From Streptococcus anginosus (GTDB lineage Bacteria; Bacillota; Bacilli; Lactobacillales; Streptococcaceae), in the NCBI RefSeq assembly GCF_001697145.1, contig NZ_CP012719.1:1937353-2001352 (forward strand): 64,000 nt of DNA, in the 5' to 3' direction. The position numbers and the translations under genes are program-made. Below, one piece after another: positions 49,644-58,790 of the stretch. Every line of letters starts with the position of its first letter. Within the stretch, counting starts at the first letter, position 1. A model generated the notes under the pieces. The model did not search any database, had not been told where the DNA came from, and worked only from the letters and a program-made list of their open reading frames with translations.

Positions 49644-50669
49644 TTATTTGAAATAATTAATTCCCATAGCAGATTTTACATCAGAAAGAGTCTGACTAGC
49701 TACTTGACGTGCTTTTTCGCTACCTTTTTGTAGCATAGTGTAGACTGCTCCCATATCTTTTGAAAATTCAACACGACGTTCACGAATCGGTCCTAACTCA
49801 CGCTCTAAAATTTCCAATAAATAGCGTTTTGTTTTCACATCTCCCAGTCCACCTCGTTGATAGTGTTCCTTCATGGCTGTAATTTTTCGCGCATCTTCTG
49901 GACGACCAAACACATCTAAATAATGGAAAACCATATTGCCTTCTATTTTACCAGGATCTTCAATCTTGATATGGTCAGGATCAGTATACATGCTCATCAC
50001 TTTCTTTTGTAAAGTATCCATATCATCAGATAAATAGATGCCATTATTTAAAGATTTAGACATTTTTGCATTCCCGTCAAGCCCCGGCAAACGTCCTGCT
50101 GCTTCATTTTGAGGATAAATGCCCTCAGGCTCTACCAAGACATCACAATTATAAGTATGGTTAAAAGAACGTACAATTTCACGAGTTTGTTCAATCATTG
50201 GTTTCTGATCATTTCCTACTGGAACATAATTCGCTTTAAAAGCAGTAATATCTGCTGCTTGTGCAATTGGATAAACTAAAAAACCAGTTGGAATACTTTC
50301 ACCGAATCCTTTTTGGGCAATTTCTGACTTGACAGTTGGGTTACGTTCCAAACGCGCTAATGACACCAAATTCATATAATACATTGACAACTCTGACAAC
50401 TCAGGAATTTGACTTTGAATAAAAAGGGTTGTCTTTTCAGGATCTAATCCAGCAGCTAAATAGTCTAATGCTACATTTCCAATTGACTCTACAATTGTCT
50501 TAGGATCCTTAGCATGATCTGTCAAGGCTTGCTGATCAGCTAAAAATACAAATAATTCATATTTTCCTTCATCTTGTAATAAAACACGATTTCGCAAACT
50601 TCCTACATAATGACCAATATGTAATTTTCCTGTTGGACGATCTCCTGTTAAAATAATAGGTTTTGACAT
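49644..50669 (-). CDS. trpS: Tryptophanyl-tRNA synthetase
   Basis: 341 aa from the ATG at 50669 (AAGGAGAATGTG upstream). Class I synthetase: HIGH-type motif [12 protein letters not shown] and KMSKS-type motif [11 protein letters not shown] (~residue 200). It charges tRNA-Trp. No T-box element is visible in the 80-nt upstream region. Confidence 0.97.
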   Translation of the reverse strand: MSKPIILTGDRPTGKLHIGHYVGSLRNRVLLQDEGKYELFVFLADQQALTDHAKDPKTIVESIGNVALDYLAAGLDPEKTTLFIQSQIPELSELSMYYMNLVSLARLERNPTVKSEIAQKGFGESIPTGFLVYPIAQAADITAFKANYVPVGNDQKPMIEQTREIVRSFNHTYNCDVLVEPEGIYPQNEAAGRLPGLDGNAKMSKSLNNGIYLSDDMDTLQKKVMSMYTDPDHIKIEDPGKIEGNMVFHYLDVFGRPEDARKITAMKEHYQRGGLGDVKTKRYLLEILERELGPIRERRVEFSKDMGAVYTMLQKGSEKARQVASQTLSDVKSAMGINYFK

Positions 50670-50712
50670 CACATTCTCCTTGAATTTTCTTGATAATATT
50701 ATACCATTTTCA

Positions 50713-50741
50713 AGAAAAATGTGTAGAAACTATTTCTACAC
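50713..50741 (-). terminator. Terminator of galE
   Basis: Minus strand: GTGTAGAAA loop TTTCTACAC followed by ATTTTTCTT, 10 nt after the galE stop; perfect 9-bp stem. Confidence 0.8.
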
Positions 50742-50750
50742 TTCTTAAAA

Positions 50751-51746
50751 TTATTTGACAATTGAATTACCAGCTTTCACACGCCATTTATAATCAGATA
50801 ATATAATATCTTTCAAAGAATAAGTTGCTTGCCAATTTAAAAATTCTTTTGCTTTAGAAGCATTTGCTAACACACTTGCTGGATCACCAGAACGACGTGC
50901 CACAATTTCATGAGGAATTTTTTGCTGTAAAATTTGCTCTGCAGTATTGTATATTTCCTTGACAGTATAACCTTGTTCTGTTCCTAAATTGAAAATCTGT
51001 GAAGTTGACGAATATGTAAACAAATAGTCAAATCCCTTTACATGTGCCTGCGCTAAATCTAAAACATGAATATAATCACGAATGCATGAGCCATCTCGCG
51101 TTTCATAATCATCGCCATAAATTTTTAAAGCATCATTTTGTCCAAGAGCCGTTTTATTAATATTAGGGATAATATGTGTCGGATTTTTAACCCTCAAACC
51201 ATTTGAAGTATCCATAGCAGCACCAGCAACATTAAAATAACGAAAAATGACATATTTCCAACTATAGCGGTTGGCCATCCAATAAATCATGCGTTCTCCC
51301 ATCAGTTTTGTCTCTGCATAAGGATTTACTGGATTTAATAGCGTATCTTCATTTGCAGGTTTATCCATACAATTATTGCCATAAACTGAAGCTGTAGAAG
51401 AAAATATAATTTTATCAATTCCTACTTCTGATAATACTTTTAACACACGATTCATACCAGCTACATTTGCTGCAAAATATTTACTAGGATTTTCAATACT
51501 TTCACTAACAACGATTTCCCCTGCACAGTGCAATACAGCATCAATTTTATGAGATTGTAAATAATCTTTTAATGCCAGCTCATCATAAACATCCAGTTCT
51601 TTAAAGTGCGCTCTTACATCCACCGCATCCCTGACACCTGATGCTAGATTATCCAAAACATGCACATCATAATCAGCATCTAAAAGTGCCTTTACAGTAT
51701 GAGAGCCAATATATCCAGCTCCACCTGTTACTAAAATTGATTTCAT
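50751..51746 (-). CDS. galE: UDP-glucose 4-epimerase
   Basis: 331 aa short-chain dehydrogenase-type epimerase. NAD-binding TGGAGYIGSHT at residues 7-17, catalytic YAETK (YxxxK, ~residue 146), and SSTASVYG. It interconverts UDP-glucose and UDP-galactose for Leloir metabolism or for surface polysaccharides. It ends a three-gene unit with an NAD(P)H oxidoreductase and a TIM-like protein, not with galK or galT. Confidence 0.93.
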   Translation of the reverse strand: MKSILVTGGAGYIGSHTVKALLDADYDVHVLDNLASGVRDAVDVRAHFKELDVYDELALKDYLQSHKIDAVLHCAGEIVVSESIENPSKYFAANVAGMNRVLKVLSEVGIDKIIFSSTASVYGNNCMDKPANEDTLLNPVNPYAETKLMGERMIYWMANRYSWKYVIFRYFNVAGAAMDTSNGLRVKNPTHIIPNINKTALGQNDALKIYGDDYETRDGSCIRDYIHVLDLAQAHVKGFDYLFTYSSTSQIFNLGTEQGYTVKEIYNTAEQILQQKIPHEIVARRSGDPASVLANASKAKEFLNWQATYSLKDIILSDYKWRVKAGNSIVK

Positions 51747-51766
51747 TTTTTCTTCTCCTTGTCTTT

Positions 51767-52456
51767 CTACATCAATACAAGAGTATCTTTTAGTAAGTAT
51801 TGGTAGGTTTCAACCAAACTTTCAATTCTATCTCCAATAAGAATCCCATCAAATCCAATATTTAAAATCTGTTCAATATCTTCACAGTTTACACCACCAC
51901 CAAAAATCAACTGATATGTAAACCCAAACTTTACACTTAAATTATCCAAATAATCTTTTAAATCTTGAAAACTTTCTTCAACATCTATAAAGGAATAATC
52001 TTTTTTTCCTTTTAATGTTGCACTCAATATTTCGTAAGCTACAATAATATGTTTATCCTGAAGATCTAGATCATCTAAATATGTTGCGCATTCAAAAATA
52101 GGATTTTCATGATTTCCTACACAAATAATAGGAATAATATCTTTCTGTAAAGCATTGTCAATCTTTGAGCGAATCATTCTTGTTGTTTCATTTAAATACT
52201 TTTGCCTTTCTAAATGACCTACAAAAGCATAATTTATATTATAATGTTTTAAATGTTGAGGCGATAAATCACCTACATTTCTTCCTTTAATTGACAAATT
52301 TTGAACTGCAATGTCAAAATGATATACATTATAATCCGGTATGATAGGAGCAATAATCAATTGATGTTGCTTGCTTATTGGTTGATTGAACTTCTCTAAC
52401 AATTCTAATTGTTGCTTGATTGACATCTGATTTTTAAAATTAAAAACAACTAACAC
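51767..52456 (-). CDS. Divergent triosephosphate-isomerase-like protein
   Basis: 229 aa with a GTG start preceded by AAAGGGGGCG. It reads as a short, divergent TIM. The catalytic lysine (NFK, K8), histidine (FVGHLERQ, H81) and glutamate (VAYEI, E142) are all in register, and the phosphate loop FGGGVN is close to the usual YGGSV. The flexible loop 6 motif PVWAIGTG is replaced by ILSATLKGKKD. The normal length is about 250. So it is probably not the glycolytic enzyme, which should be encoded elsewhere, but an isomerase on another phosphorylated substrate. Co-transcribed with galE. Confidence 0.7.
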   Translation of the reverse strand: MLVVFNFKNQMSIKQQLELLEKFNQPISKQHQLIIAPIIPDYNVYHFDIAVQNLSIKGRNVGDLSPQHLKHYNINYAFVGHLERQKYLNETTRMIRSKIDNALQKDIIPIICVGNHENPIFECATYLDDLDLQDKHIIVAYEILSATLKGKKDYSFIDVEESFQDLKDYLDNLSVKFGFTYQLIFGGGVNCEDIEQILNIGFDGILIGDRIESLVETYQYLLKDTLVLM

Positions 52457-52477
52457 TTTACGCCCCCTTTACACTAT

Positions 52478-53017
52478 TTACAACTCTTTTAAAAAATAAT
52501 CTTCTATTGTCTGTTTATAAAATTTAAATTGAGGATTTTTCACAACATTATGAAAAGATAGTGTTTTTCTTTTCTTTAAACCACAAAATTCCATGGTTTT
52601 ATGGAATGAAATCAAAACATCATCTACATTTTTTCCATCAAAAAATGCAGCCGGATTATTAAAAACTTCTTCTGGTGCATTCCAAGTTGTGGATAAGATA
52701 TATTCTTTATTTTTCATTAAACCACCTTGTCCATAAGTATCTGCAAATGAATAAAATTGACCATATTCAAAGACTTCATCCATATATAATTTCAACTTCC
52801 CAGGTACATTAAACCAATAAATAGGAAATTGAAAAATAATCAAATCTGCCCACAAAAACTTATTTCTCTCGTCTATTACATTATAGTTCTCAACTGACGA
52901 TAATTGCACATCATGATTGTGACGTAATTTATCCAACATAATATTATACAAACTAAAATTTAATTCTCCTTTACAAAAATCATGTTTTTGATAACCATTT
53001 ACCAATAAAATTTTCAT
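52478..53017 (-). CDS. NAD(P)H-dependent oxidoreductase (MdaB / flavodoxin-2 fold)
   Basis: 179 aa. Flavodoxin-like fold with the motif FQFPIYWFNVPGKLKLYMDEVFEYGQFY (residues ~60-87), typical of MdaB/NQO-type FAD quinone reductases. It reduces quinones or related electrophiles in two-electron steps. First gene of the unit with the TIM-like protein and galE. GGAGGAG precedes the ATG. Physiological substrate unknown. Confidence 0.8.
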   Translation of the reverse strand: MKILLVNGYQKHDFCKGELNFSLYNIMLDKLRHNHDVQLSSVENYNVIDERNKFLWADLIIFQFPIYWFNVPGKLKLYMDEVFEYGQFYSFADTYGQGGLMKNKEYILSTTWNAPEEVFNNPAAFFDGKNVDDVLISFHKTMEFCGLKKRKTLSFHNVVKNPQFKFYKQTIEDYFLKEL

Positions 53018-53113
53018 TTTCTCCTCCTAAAAATATTCTAAATTCATTATAAATTTTTGAAATTTCTCTTACTTATCAATATTCTAAAATGTCATATTTT
53101 ATCCCCGAATCAT

Positions 53114-53142
53114 TTGAAAAAAGTCAAATTTTCTAGTAAAAT
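53114..53142 (+). promoter_or_regulatory. Promoter of the ABC-F gene
   Basis: TTGAAA (53114-53119), 17 nt, TAAAAT (53137-53142). The transcript would start near 53149. That rules out the far-upstream ATG at 53057 and supports the TTG start at 53180. Confidence 0.7.
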
Positions 53143-53179
53143 GAAACTAATTACAGATTACAGAATTAGGAGAAAAATA

Positions 53180-54802
53180 TTGCTTACAGTATCAGATGTC
53201 TCACTACGCTTTAGTGATCGAAAATTATTTGATGATGTGAATATCAAATTTACAAAAGGAAATACTTATGGTTTAATTGGTGCTAATGGTGCAGGAAAAT
53301 CAACTTTTTTAAAAATCCTAGCTGGAGATATCGAACCAACGACTGGAAATATCTCACTCGGACCAGACGAACGTCTCTCAGTCCTTCGGCAAAATCACTT
53401 TGATTATGAAGAAGAACGAGTGATTGATGTAGTTATCATGGGAAATGAGCATCTTTATAACATTATGAAAGAAAAAGATGCCATTTACATGAAACCTGAT
53501 TTTTCTGATAAAGACGGTGTCCGAGCAGCTGAATTAGAAGGTGAATTTGCTGAGTTAGGTGGTTGGGAGGCTGAAAGTGAAGCCTCTCAACTCCTCCAGA
53601 ACTTGAATATCCCAGAAAATCTTCACTATCAAAATATGAGTGAATTATCCAATGGAGATAAAGTAAAAGTACTCCTTGCAAAAGCTCTATTTGGTCAACC
53701 AGATATTCTGCTGCTAGACGAACCGACCAACGGTCTTGACATTCAATCTATCTCTTGGTTAGAAGATTTTTTAGTTGATTTTGAAAATACCGTTATCGTT
53801 GTATCCCACGACCGTCACTTCCTCAATAAAGTATGTACACACATGGCTGATTTAGACTTTGGCAAAATCAAACTCTATGTTGGTAACTATGATTTCTGGA
53901 AAGAATCTAGTGAGTTAGCTGCTAAACTCTTAGCAGATCGTAATGCTAAAGCTGAAGAAAAAATCAAGCAACTGCAAGAATTTGTTGCTCGCTTCTCTGC
54001 TAATGCTTCAAAATCTAAGCAAGCAACTTCTCGTAAAAAAATGCTTGACAAAATTGAGCTGGAAGAAATTGTCCCATCAAGCCGTAAATATCCATTTATT
54101 AACTTCAAAGCCGAACGCGAAATCGGAAATGACCTCTTGACAGTCGAAAACCTTTCTGTCAAGATTGACGGCGAAGTCATCCTTGACAACATCAGCTTTA
54201 TCTTGCGTCCGGGTGACAAGACAGCTTTGATTGGACAAAATGACATTCAAACAACCGCTTTGATTCGAGCTATTATGGGAGATATTGACTATGAAGGAAC
54301 TGTCAAGTGGGGTATTACAACTAGTCAATCTTATTTACCAAAAGACAATAGCAAAGATTTTGCCAGCGGTGAATCTATTCTTGACTGGCTCCGTCAATTT
54401 GCAAGTAAAGAAGAAGATGACAACACCTTCCTTCGAGGATTTCTAGGTCGCATGCTTTTCTCTGGTGATGAGGTTAACAAGTCTGTCAACGTCTTGTCAG
54501 GTGGTGAAAAGGTTCGTGTCATGCTGTCAAAGCTCATGTTGCTCAAATCAAACGTTTTAGTACTAGATGATCCAACCAATCACTTAGACTTAGAATCTAT
54601 TTCTAGCCTAAATGACGGTCTGAAAAACTTTAAAGAATCTATTATTTTTGCTAGCCACGATCATGAATTTATCCAGACACTTGCTAATCACATTATTGTT
54701 CTTTCTAAAAATGGTGTCATTGATCGTATTGACGAAACCTATGATGAATTTTTAGAAAATCAAGAAGTACAAGAAAAAGTCAATAGTCTTTGGAAAGATT
54801 AG
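53180..54802 (+). CDS. ABC-F family ATPase (YbiT-like)
   Basis: 540 aa starting at TTG 53180, 7 nt after AGGAG. Two soluble ABC domains and no membrane segments. Domain 1 has Walker A GANGAGKST, signature LSNGDKVKVLLAKAL and Walker B LLLDEPTNGLD. Domain 2 is unusual: its Walker A reads GQNDIQTT, lacking the lysine, and its Walker B reads VLDDPTNHLD, with D in place of the catalytic E. ABC-F proteins act at the ribosomal E site. No resistance phenotype can be inferred. Confidence 0.85.
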   Translation: MLTVSDVSLRFSDRKLFDDVNIKFTKGNTYGLIGANGAGKSTFLKILAGDIEPTTGNISLGPDERLSVLRQNHFDYEEERVIDVVIMGNEHLYNIMKEKDAIYMKPDFSDKDGVRAAELEGEFAELGGWEAESEASQLLQNLNIPENLHYQNMSELSNGDKVKVLLAKALFGQPDILLLDEPTNGLDIQSISWLEDFLVDFENTVIVVSHDRHFLNKVCTHMADLDFGKIKLYVGNYDFWKESSELAAKLLADRNAKAEEKIKQLQEFVARFSANASKSKQATSRKKMLDKIELEEIVPSSRKYPFINFKAEREIGNDLLTVENLSVKIDGEVILDNISFILRPGDKTALIGQNDIQTTALIRAIMGDIDYEGTVKWGITTSQSYLPKDNSKDFASGESILDWLRQFASKEEDDNTFLRGFLGRMLFSGDEVNKSVNVLSGGEKVRVMLSKLMLLKSNVLVLDDPTNHLDLESISSLNDGLKNFKESIIFASHDHEFIQTLANHIIVLSKNGVIDRIDETYDEFLENQEVQEKVNSLWKD

Positions 54803-54817
54803 ACTTTTCAAAAAATA

Positions 54818-54843
54818 GGAGCTGATGAAAGATTCAGTTCCTT
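54818..54843 (+). terminator. Weak hairpin after the ABC-F gene
   Basis: AGGAGCTGA pairs with TCAGTTCCT around 8 nt, followed by TAAATTTT. It may only partly stop transcription toward yfhO. Confidence 0.45.
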
Positions 54844-54868
54844 AAATTTTAGTATTTTACGATAGCTT

Positions 54869-57445
54869 ATGAAAAAAATCAAAAAACTCTTCAAAAATTA
54901 TTATTTGATAGCCTTTTTTATTCCATTTTTGATTCTGTTTATAACTTACCTTATAAATGGAATCTATTGGAAAAGTGACACTTCTCCGCTATTAGGAGAC
55001 GGATTTCATCAATATGTTATTTTTGATGTCACTTTAAGGAATATTTTGCATGGTACAGATAACATCTTTTATACGTTTACAAGTGGACTCGGTTTGAACT
55101 TTTATGCCTTATCTAGCTATTATCTAGGGAGTTTTTTATCACCTTTAGTTTATTTTTTCAATCTAAAAAATATGCCAGATGAAGTATACTTATTTACTTT
55201 GATAAAGTTTGGTTTGATGGGATTAACTTGTTTCATCAGTATTAAAGGTATCTTTAAAAAAATTTCTCCTTATCTTATATTAATACTGTCAACTTCCTAC
55301 GCTCTAATGAGTTTTGCAGTTAGTCAACTTGAAATAAAAACTTGGCTAGATATCTTCATTATTATTCCACTTATTTTACTTGGTTTACACCAGTTGATTA
55401 CTCAAAAAAAACGTGTTCTTTACTTTACAGCTTTGTCAATTCTTTTTATTCAAAATTATTATTTTGGGTATATGATGGCAATCTTTCTTGTATTGTGGTT
55501 CTTTGTTCAAACTTCATGGGATTTTAAAATTAGGATTAAATCTTTCATAGACTTTACCGTTGTGTCAATTTCAGCTGGGATAACTAGTCTCATTATGATT
55601 CTACCAACTTTTCTAGATTTAAAAACGCATGGTGAGAAATTAACAAAAGTAACAACCTTACTGACTGAAAAAAGTTGGTATTTGGATATCTTTGCCAAAA
55701 ACTTTATTGGAGCTTTTGACACAACTAAATATGGATCTATTCCGATGATTTATGTTGGGCTTGTTCCATTATTACTAGCAATTCTCTTCTTCACTTTAAA
55801 GTCTATTAAGTTTCACGTGAAACTTTCCTATGTTATTTTAATTATATTCTTAGTAGCTAGTTTTTACTTACAGCCTTTGGATCTGCTTTGGCAAGGTATG
55901 CACACACCAAATATGTTCCTACATCGTTACTCTTGGACTTTTTCTATTGTCATTATTTTCTTATCTGCTGAAAGCTTGGAGCGTCTAAAAGAGATTAAAT
56001 TGACAAACATTCTAGCCAGTTTTTCTATCTTAGGACTTGGTTTTATTGCTGCTTTTATTTTTAAGAATCATTACAAATTTTTAGGTTCTGTTAATTTCAT
56101 CTTAACATTAGAGTTTTTGATTGCTTATCTTTTAATTTCTTGGACTTATACGAAAAAATATATTTCTGTTAAAATATTTACTATTTCTACTTTATTATTT
56201 GTTTGCTTTGAACTAAGTTTAAATAGTTTTTATCAAATGGAAGGAATTGCAAAAGAATGGGTCTTTGCAAGTAGAAATGCTTATGAACAAGATTTAACAG
56301 CTATTGATTTACTCGTCAACTACAGTAAAAAGAAAAATTCCAATTTCTTTAGAACTGAAAAATTAGCTATTCAAACTGGAAATGACAGTATGAAATACAA
56401 TTATAATGGTATCTCACAATTTTCTTCTGTCCGCAATACTGCAGCTAGTTCTATTCTTGATAAATTAGGTTTTAAGTCATCTGGAACTAATTTAAATTTA
56501 CGTTACCAAAACAATAGTATCCTTATGGATAGCTTATTGGGTGTAAAATATAATATTTCAACAAACAATCCTCAAAAATATGGTTTTACTTCCATTAAAA
56601 CGAAAGATAATTTAACACTTTATGAAAATAAAAATGCTAATTCACTAGCATTTTTAACAAATTCAATTTACAGAGATGTAAAGTTTAATCACTTAACATT
56701 AGATAATCAAACTCGTTTTCTCAATCAGCTTTCTGGATTAAATTTAAAATACTATCACAGATTACCTCCTACAAGTAATCATAATGTTAAGAAAGTTGGA
56801 AATAGAATAGCTGCAGAAGTAGATAAAGAAAGTTATGACTCTTTTGCCAGCATCACTTACACTTTAGAAGTTCCAGCAAATAGTCAAGTTTATTTAACTC
56901 TGCCAAACTTAACTTTCTCAAATGATAACCAAAAATCAGTTGACATAACTGTAAATAACAATCAAAAAATGCATTATGGTACCAACAATGTCTTTCCATT
57001 TTTTAATCTTGGTTATTTTAAGCAAAAACAAATCATAACCGTTAAAATATCTTTCCCAGATAATTCAAAAGTTTCATTTGATAGTCCTGAATTTTATAAG
57101 CTTGACACCAGTCATTTTCAACAAGCGATAAACAAGATTCAACGACAAAAAGTATCTGTGACAACAAAACATAATACAATAACAGCACATTATCAAGCTC
57201 AACGAGATAGTTCTTTATTCTTCACAATTCCTTATGATAAAGGTTGGACTGCCACACAAAACGGAAAATCAATTAAAATTTCAAGAGCACAAAATGGCTT
57301 TATGAAAATTGATGTCAAAAAAGGCGCTGGAAAAATAAAACTGACATTTATCCCAAATGGTCTTAAAGAAGGTAGTATAGCATTTTTATCTGGAATCGCG
57401 TTATTTATAATTTACAATAAGATACGTAAGAAAAAATTGTTATAG
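54869..57445 (+). CDS. yfhO: YfhO family membrane protein
   Basis: 858 aa. About a dozen membrane helices in the first ~450 residues (IAFFIPFLILFITYLING..., WLDIFIIIPLILLGL), then a large extracytoplasmic region and a final C-terminal helix (AFLSGIALFIIYNKIRKK). YfhO proteins are GT-C-fold glycosyltransferase-like; in Gram-positives they add sugars to wall or lipid-linked polymers. The substrate here is unknown. No good Shine-Dalgarno precedes the ATG. A parS-like site lies in the gene. Its terminator was split by an insertion element. Confidence 0.85.
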   Translation: MKKIKKLFKNYYLIAFFIPFLILFITYLINGIYWKSDTSPLLGDGFHQYVIFDVTLRNILHGTDNIFYTFTSGLGLNFYALSSYYLGSFLSPLVYFFNLKNMPDEVYLFTLIKFGLMGLTCFISIKGIFKKISPYLILILSTSYALMSFAVSQLEIKTWLDIFIIIPLILLGLHQLITQKKRVLYFTALSILFIQNYYFGYMMAIFLVLWFFVQTSWDFKIRIKSFIDFTVVSISAGITSLIMILPTFLDLKTHGEKLTKVTTLLTEKSWYLDIFAKNFIGAFDTTKYGSIPMIYVGLVPLLLAILFFTLKSIKFHVKLSYVILIIFLVASFYLQPLDLLWQGMHTPNMFLHRYSWTFSIVIIFLSAESLERLKEIKLTNILASFSILGLGFIAAFIFKNHYKFLGSVNFILTLEFLIAYLLISWTYTKKYISVKIFTISTLLFVCFELSLNSFYQMEGIAKEWVFASRNAYEQDLTAIDLLVNYSKKKNSNFFRTEKLAIQTGNDSMKYNYNGISQFSSVRNTAASSILDKLGFKSSGTNLNLRYQNNSILMDSLLGVKYNISTNNPQKYGFTSIKTKDNLTLYENKNANSLAFLTNSIYRDVKFNHLTLDNQTRFLNQLSGLNLKYYHRLPPTSNHNVKKVGNRIAAEVDKESYDSFASITYTLEVPANSQVYLTLPNLTFSNDNQKSVDITVNNNQKMHYGTNNVFPFFNLGYFKQKQIITVKISFPDNSKVSFDSPEFYKLDTSHFQQAINKIQRQKVSVTTKHNTITAHYQAQRDSSLFFTIPYDKGWTATQNGKSIKISRAQNGFMKIDVKKGAGKIKLTFIPNGLKEGSIAFLSGIALFIIYNKIRKKKLL
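55809..55824. promoter_or_regulatory. parS-like site 3
   Basis: AGTTTCACGTGAAACT, a perfect 16-bp palindrome, matches the parS core GTTTCACGTGAAAC completely. It lies inside yfhO, about 7.4 kb from parB. Confidence 0.8.
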
Positions 57446-57447
57446 TT

Positions 57448-58453
57448 AAAAAGCCGACTCTTTGTCAACTGTAGTGGGTTGATGTCAGCTAAGCTTTAGA
57501 GAGGACGAGATTCGTTCTCTCTCTTTTGATGTTCAAAGCGATGAGAATGCGTTTCTTAAAGTTGTCAAAGTTCCTGAATCCAAAAGCGTTGCGCTTGATG
57601 ACCTTGATGAGATTGTTAGTCGCTTCCAGCTTGGCGTTGGAGTAGGGGAGTTCCAAGGCGTTGGTAGTCTTGTTTCTGTCCTTCAGGAAAGTCCGAAAGA
57701 CGGTTTGAAAAATCGGGTGAATATCCGAAATAACCTCCTCAATTAGGTCAAAGAAATGATTAGTTTGCTTTTCCTGAAAGTGAAAGAGCAGAAGCTGGTA
57801 AAGCTCATAGTGCTGTCGAAGTTGGTCCGAATAGCTGAGTAGCTGATGGAGAATCTCCTGATTGGTTAAATGAGAGCGGAAGGCCGGTCTGTAAAAACGC
57901 TTATGGCTGAGCTTGCGAATGACGGTTGAAGTTGAGATCGAGAGCCTGTGCGCAATATCAGTCATGACTTGCTTCTCAACTAATAATTGAGCGATTTTCT
58001 GTTTGACTGCGACGGCAATCTGATGATTTTTCTGGACGAGGGAGGTTTCGGCGACAGCCATTTTCCCACAGTTCTTACAGCGAAAGCGCCGCTTTTTAAG
58101 TCGGATAAGGGTTTTGTATCCTGCTGTCTCCAGATAAGGAATTTTAGAAGGTTTCTGGAAGTCGTATTTGGCCATCTGTCCCTTACAGGCAGGGCATGAA
58201 GGGGCATCATAGTCAAGGTGGGCTATGATTTCTTTGTGAGTATCGGCATCAAAAAGATTGTCTATTTTGATATTTTTGTCTTCAATTCCAAGAAGTTTTG
58301 TGATAAAATCGAGTTGTTCCATATGATTCTTTCTAATGAGTTGTTTCGTCGCTTTTCATTATAGGTCATATGGGACTTTTTGTATACACAAAAATAGCTC
58401 CATAACCTCTGCGGTAGTTTTACCCACTACAGAAATTATAGAGCCAAAAAGCC
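57448..58453 (-). mobile_element. ISL3-type element with internal deletion, flanked by 8-bp target duplication
   Basis: Element 57456-58445. The ends GACTCTTTGTCAACTGTAGTGGGT and (inverted) GGCTCTATAATTTCTGTAGTGGGT form an imperfect ~24-bp inverted repeat with the core CTGTAGTGGGT. AAAAAGCC stands directly at both sides (57448-57455 and 58446-58453), a perfect 8-bp target duplication as ISL3 elements make. The coding part lacks the transposase catalytic core, so it can only move in trans. Confidence 0.9.
57489..58322 (-). pseudogene. ISL3-family transposase with in-frame loss of the DDE core
   Basis: 277 aa, whereas intact members (IS1167 group) are about 400-420. The N-terminal zinc finger (CPACKGQM, CKNCGKM) and helix-turn-helix (MTDIAHRLSISTSTVIRKL) are present, and so is the C-terminal part (YSNAKLEATNNLIKVIKRNAFGFRNF). 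Right after STVIRKL the sequence jumps to SHKRFYRPAFR, which in full-length relatives lies ~140 residues later. The first two catalytic aspartates and the intervening core are therefore missing. The frame is still open, so a truncated DNA-binding protein could be made. Confidence 0.85.
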
Positions 58454-58483
58454 AAGCTGAACAATAAGACAGTTTGGCTTTTA
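58446..58483 (+). terminator. Former yfhO terminator, now beyond the insertion element
   Basis: AAAAGCCAAGCTG and CAGTTTGGCTTTT form a 13-bp stem with one mismatch around 10 nt. Its first eight bases are the right copy of the target duplication, so insertion into this stem regenerated a complete hairpin here and left only AAAAAGCC beside yfhO. Confidence 0.75.
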
Positions 58484-58499
58484 GTATTCTTTAGTTATA

Positions 58500-58525
58500 T
58501 AAAAAAGCATTCTTTATGAATGCTT
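58500..58525 (-). terminator. Terminator of the tRNA-Glu/tRNA-Asn unit
   Basis: Minus strand: GCATTC loop GAATGC followed by TTTTTT, 6 nt after tRNA-Asn. Confidence 0.8.
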
Positions 58526-58530
58526 AGTAG

Positions 58531-58604
58531 CTCCGGCAGTAGGACTCGAACCTACGACATCATGATTAACAGTCATGCGCTACTACCAACTGAGCTATGC
58601 CGGA
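58531..58604 (-). tRNA. tRNA-Asn (anticodon GTT)
   Basis: 74 nt with full cloverleaf. Acceptor TCCGGCA/TGCCGGA with discriminator G, anticodon loop CTGTTAA with GTT, T-loop GGTTCGAGTCC. CCA is not encoded. It is the second gene of a two-tRNA unit behind comE. Confidence 0.97.
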
Positions 58605-58609
58605 TGATA

Positions 58610-58681
58610 TAGTCCGTACGGGATTCGAACCCGTGTTACCGCCGTGAAAAGGCGGTGTCTTAACCCCTTGACCAACGGACC
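58610..58681 (-). tRNA. tRNA-Glu (anticodon TTC)
   Basis: 72 nt. Acceptor GGTCCGT/ACGGACT with a G-T end pair and discriminator A, anticodon loop CTTTTCA with TTC, T-loop GGTTCGAATCC. It is a substrate of MnmA/MnmG modification, whose genes are also in this window. First of the two-tRNA unit. Confidence 0.97.
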
Positions 58682-58709
58682 ATATATGTTCTTTCACAGA
58701 ACATATACT

Positions 58710-58737
58710 ATTATACCAGTTTGGAAAACTTTGTCAA
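58710..58737 (-). promoter_or_regulatory. Promoter of the tRNA-Glu/tRNA-Asn unit
   Basis: Minus strand: TTGACA (58737-58732), 16 nt, TATAAT (58715-58710). Confidence 0.8.
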
Positions 58738-58790
58738 TAGTTTTTATTTAAAAATTTAACTATATTTGCTATTTCATTTGCCTATTCTAT

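Noticed and set aside
50670..50750. T-box riboswitch before trpS
   Set aside because: The upstream gap is only about 80 nt and contains the galE terminator but no T-box sequence or specifier stem.
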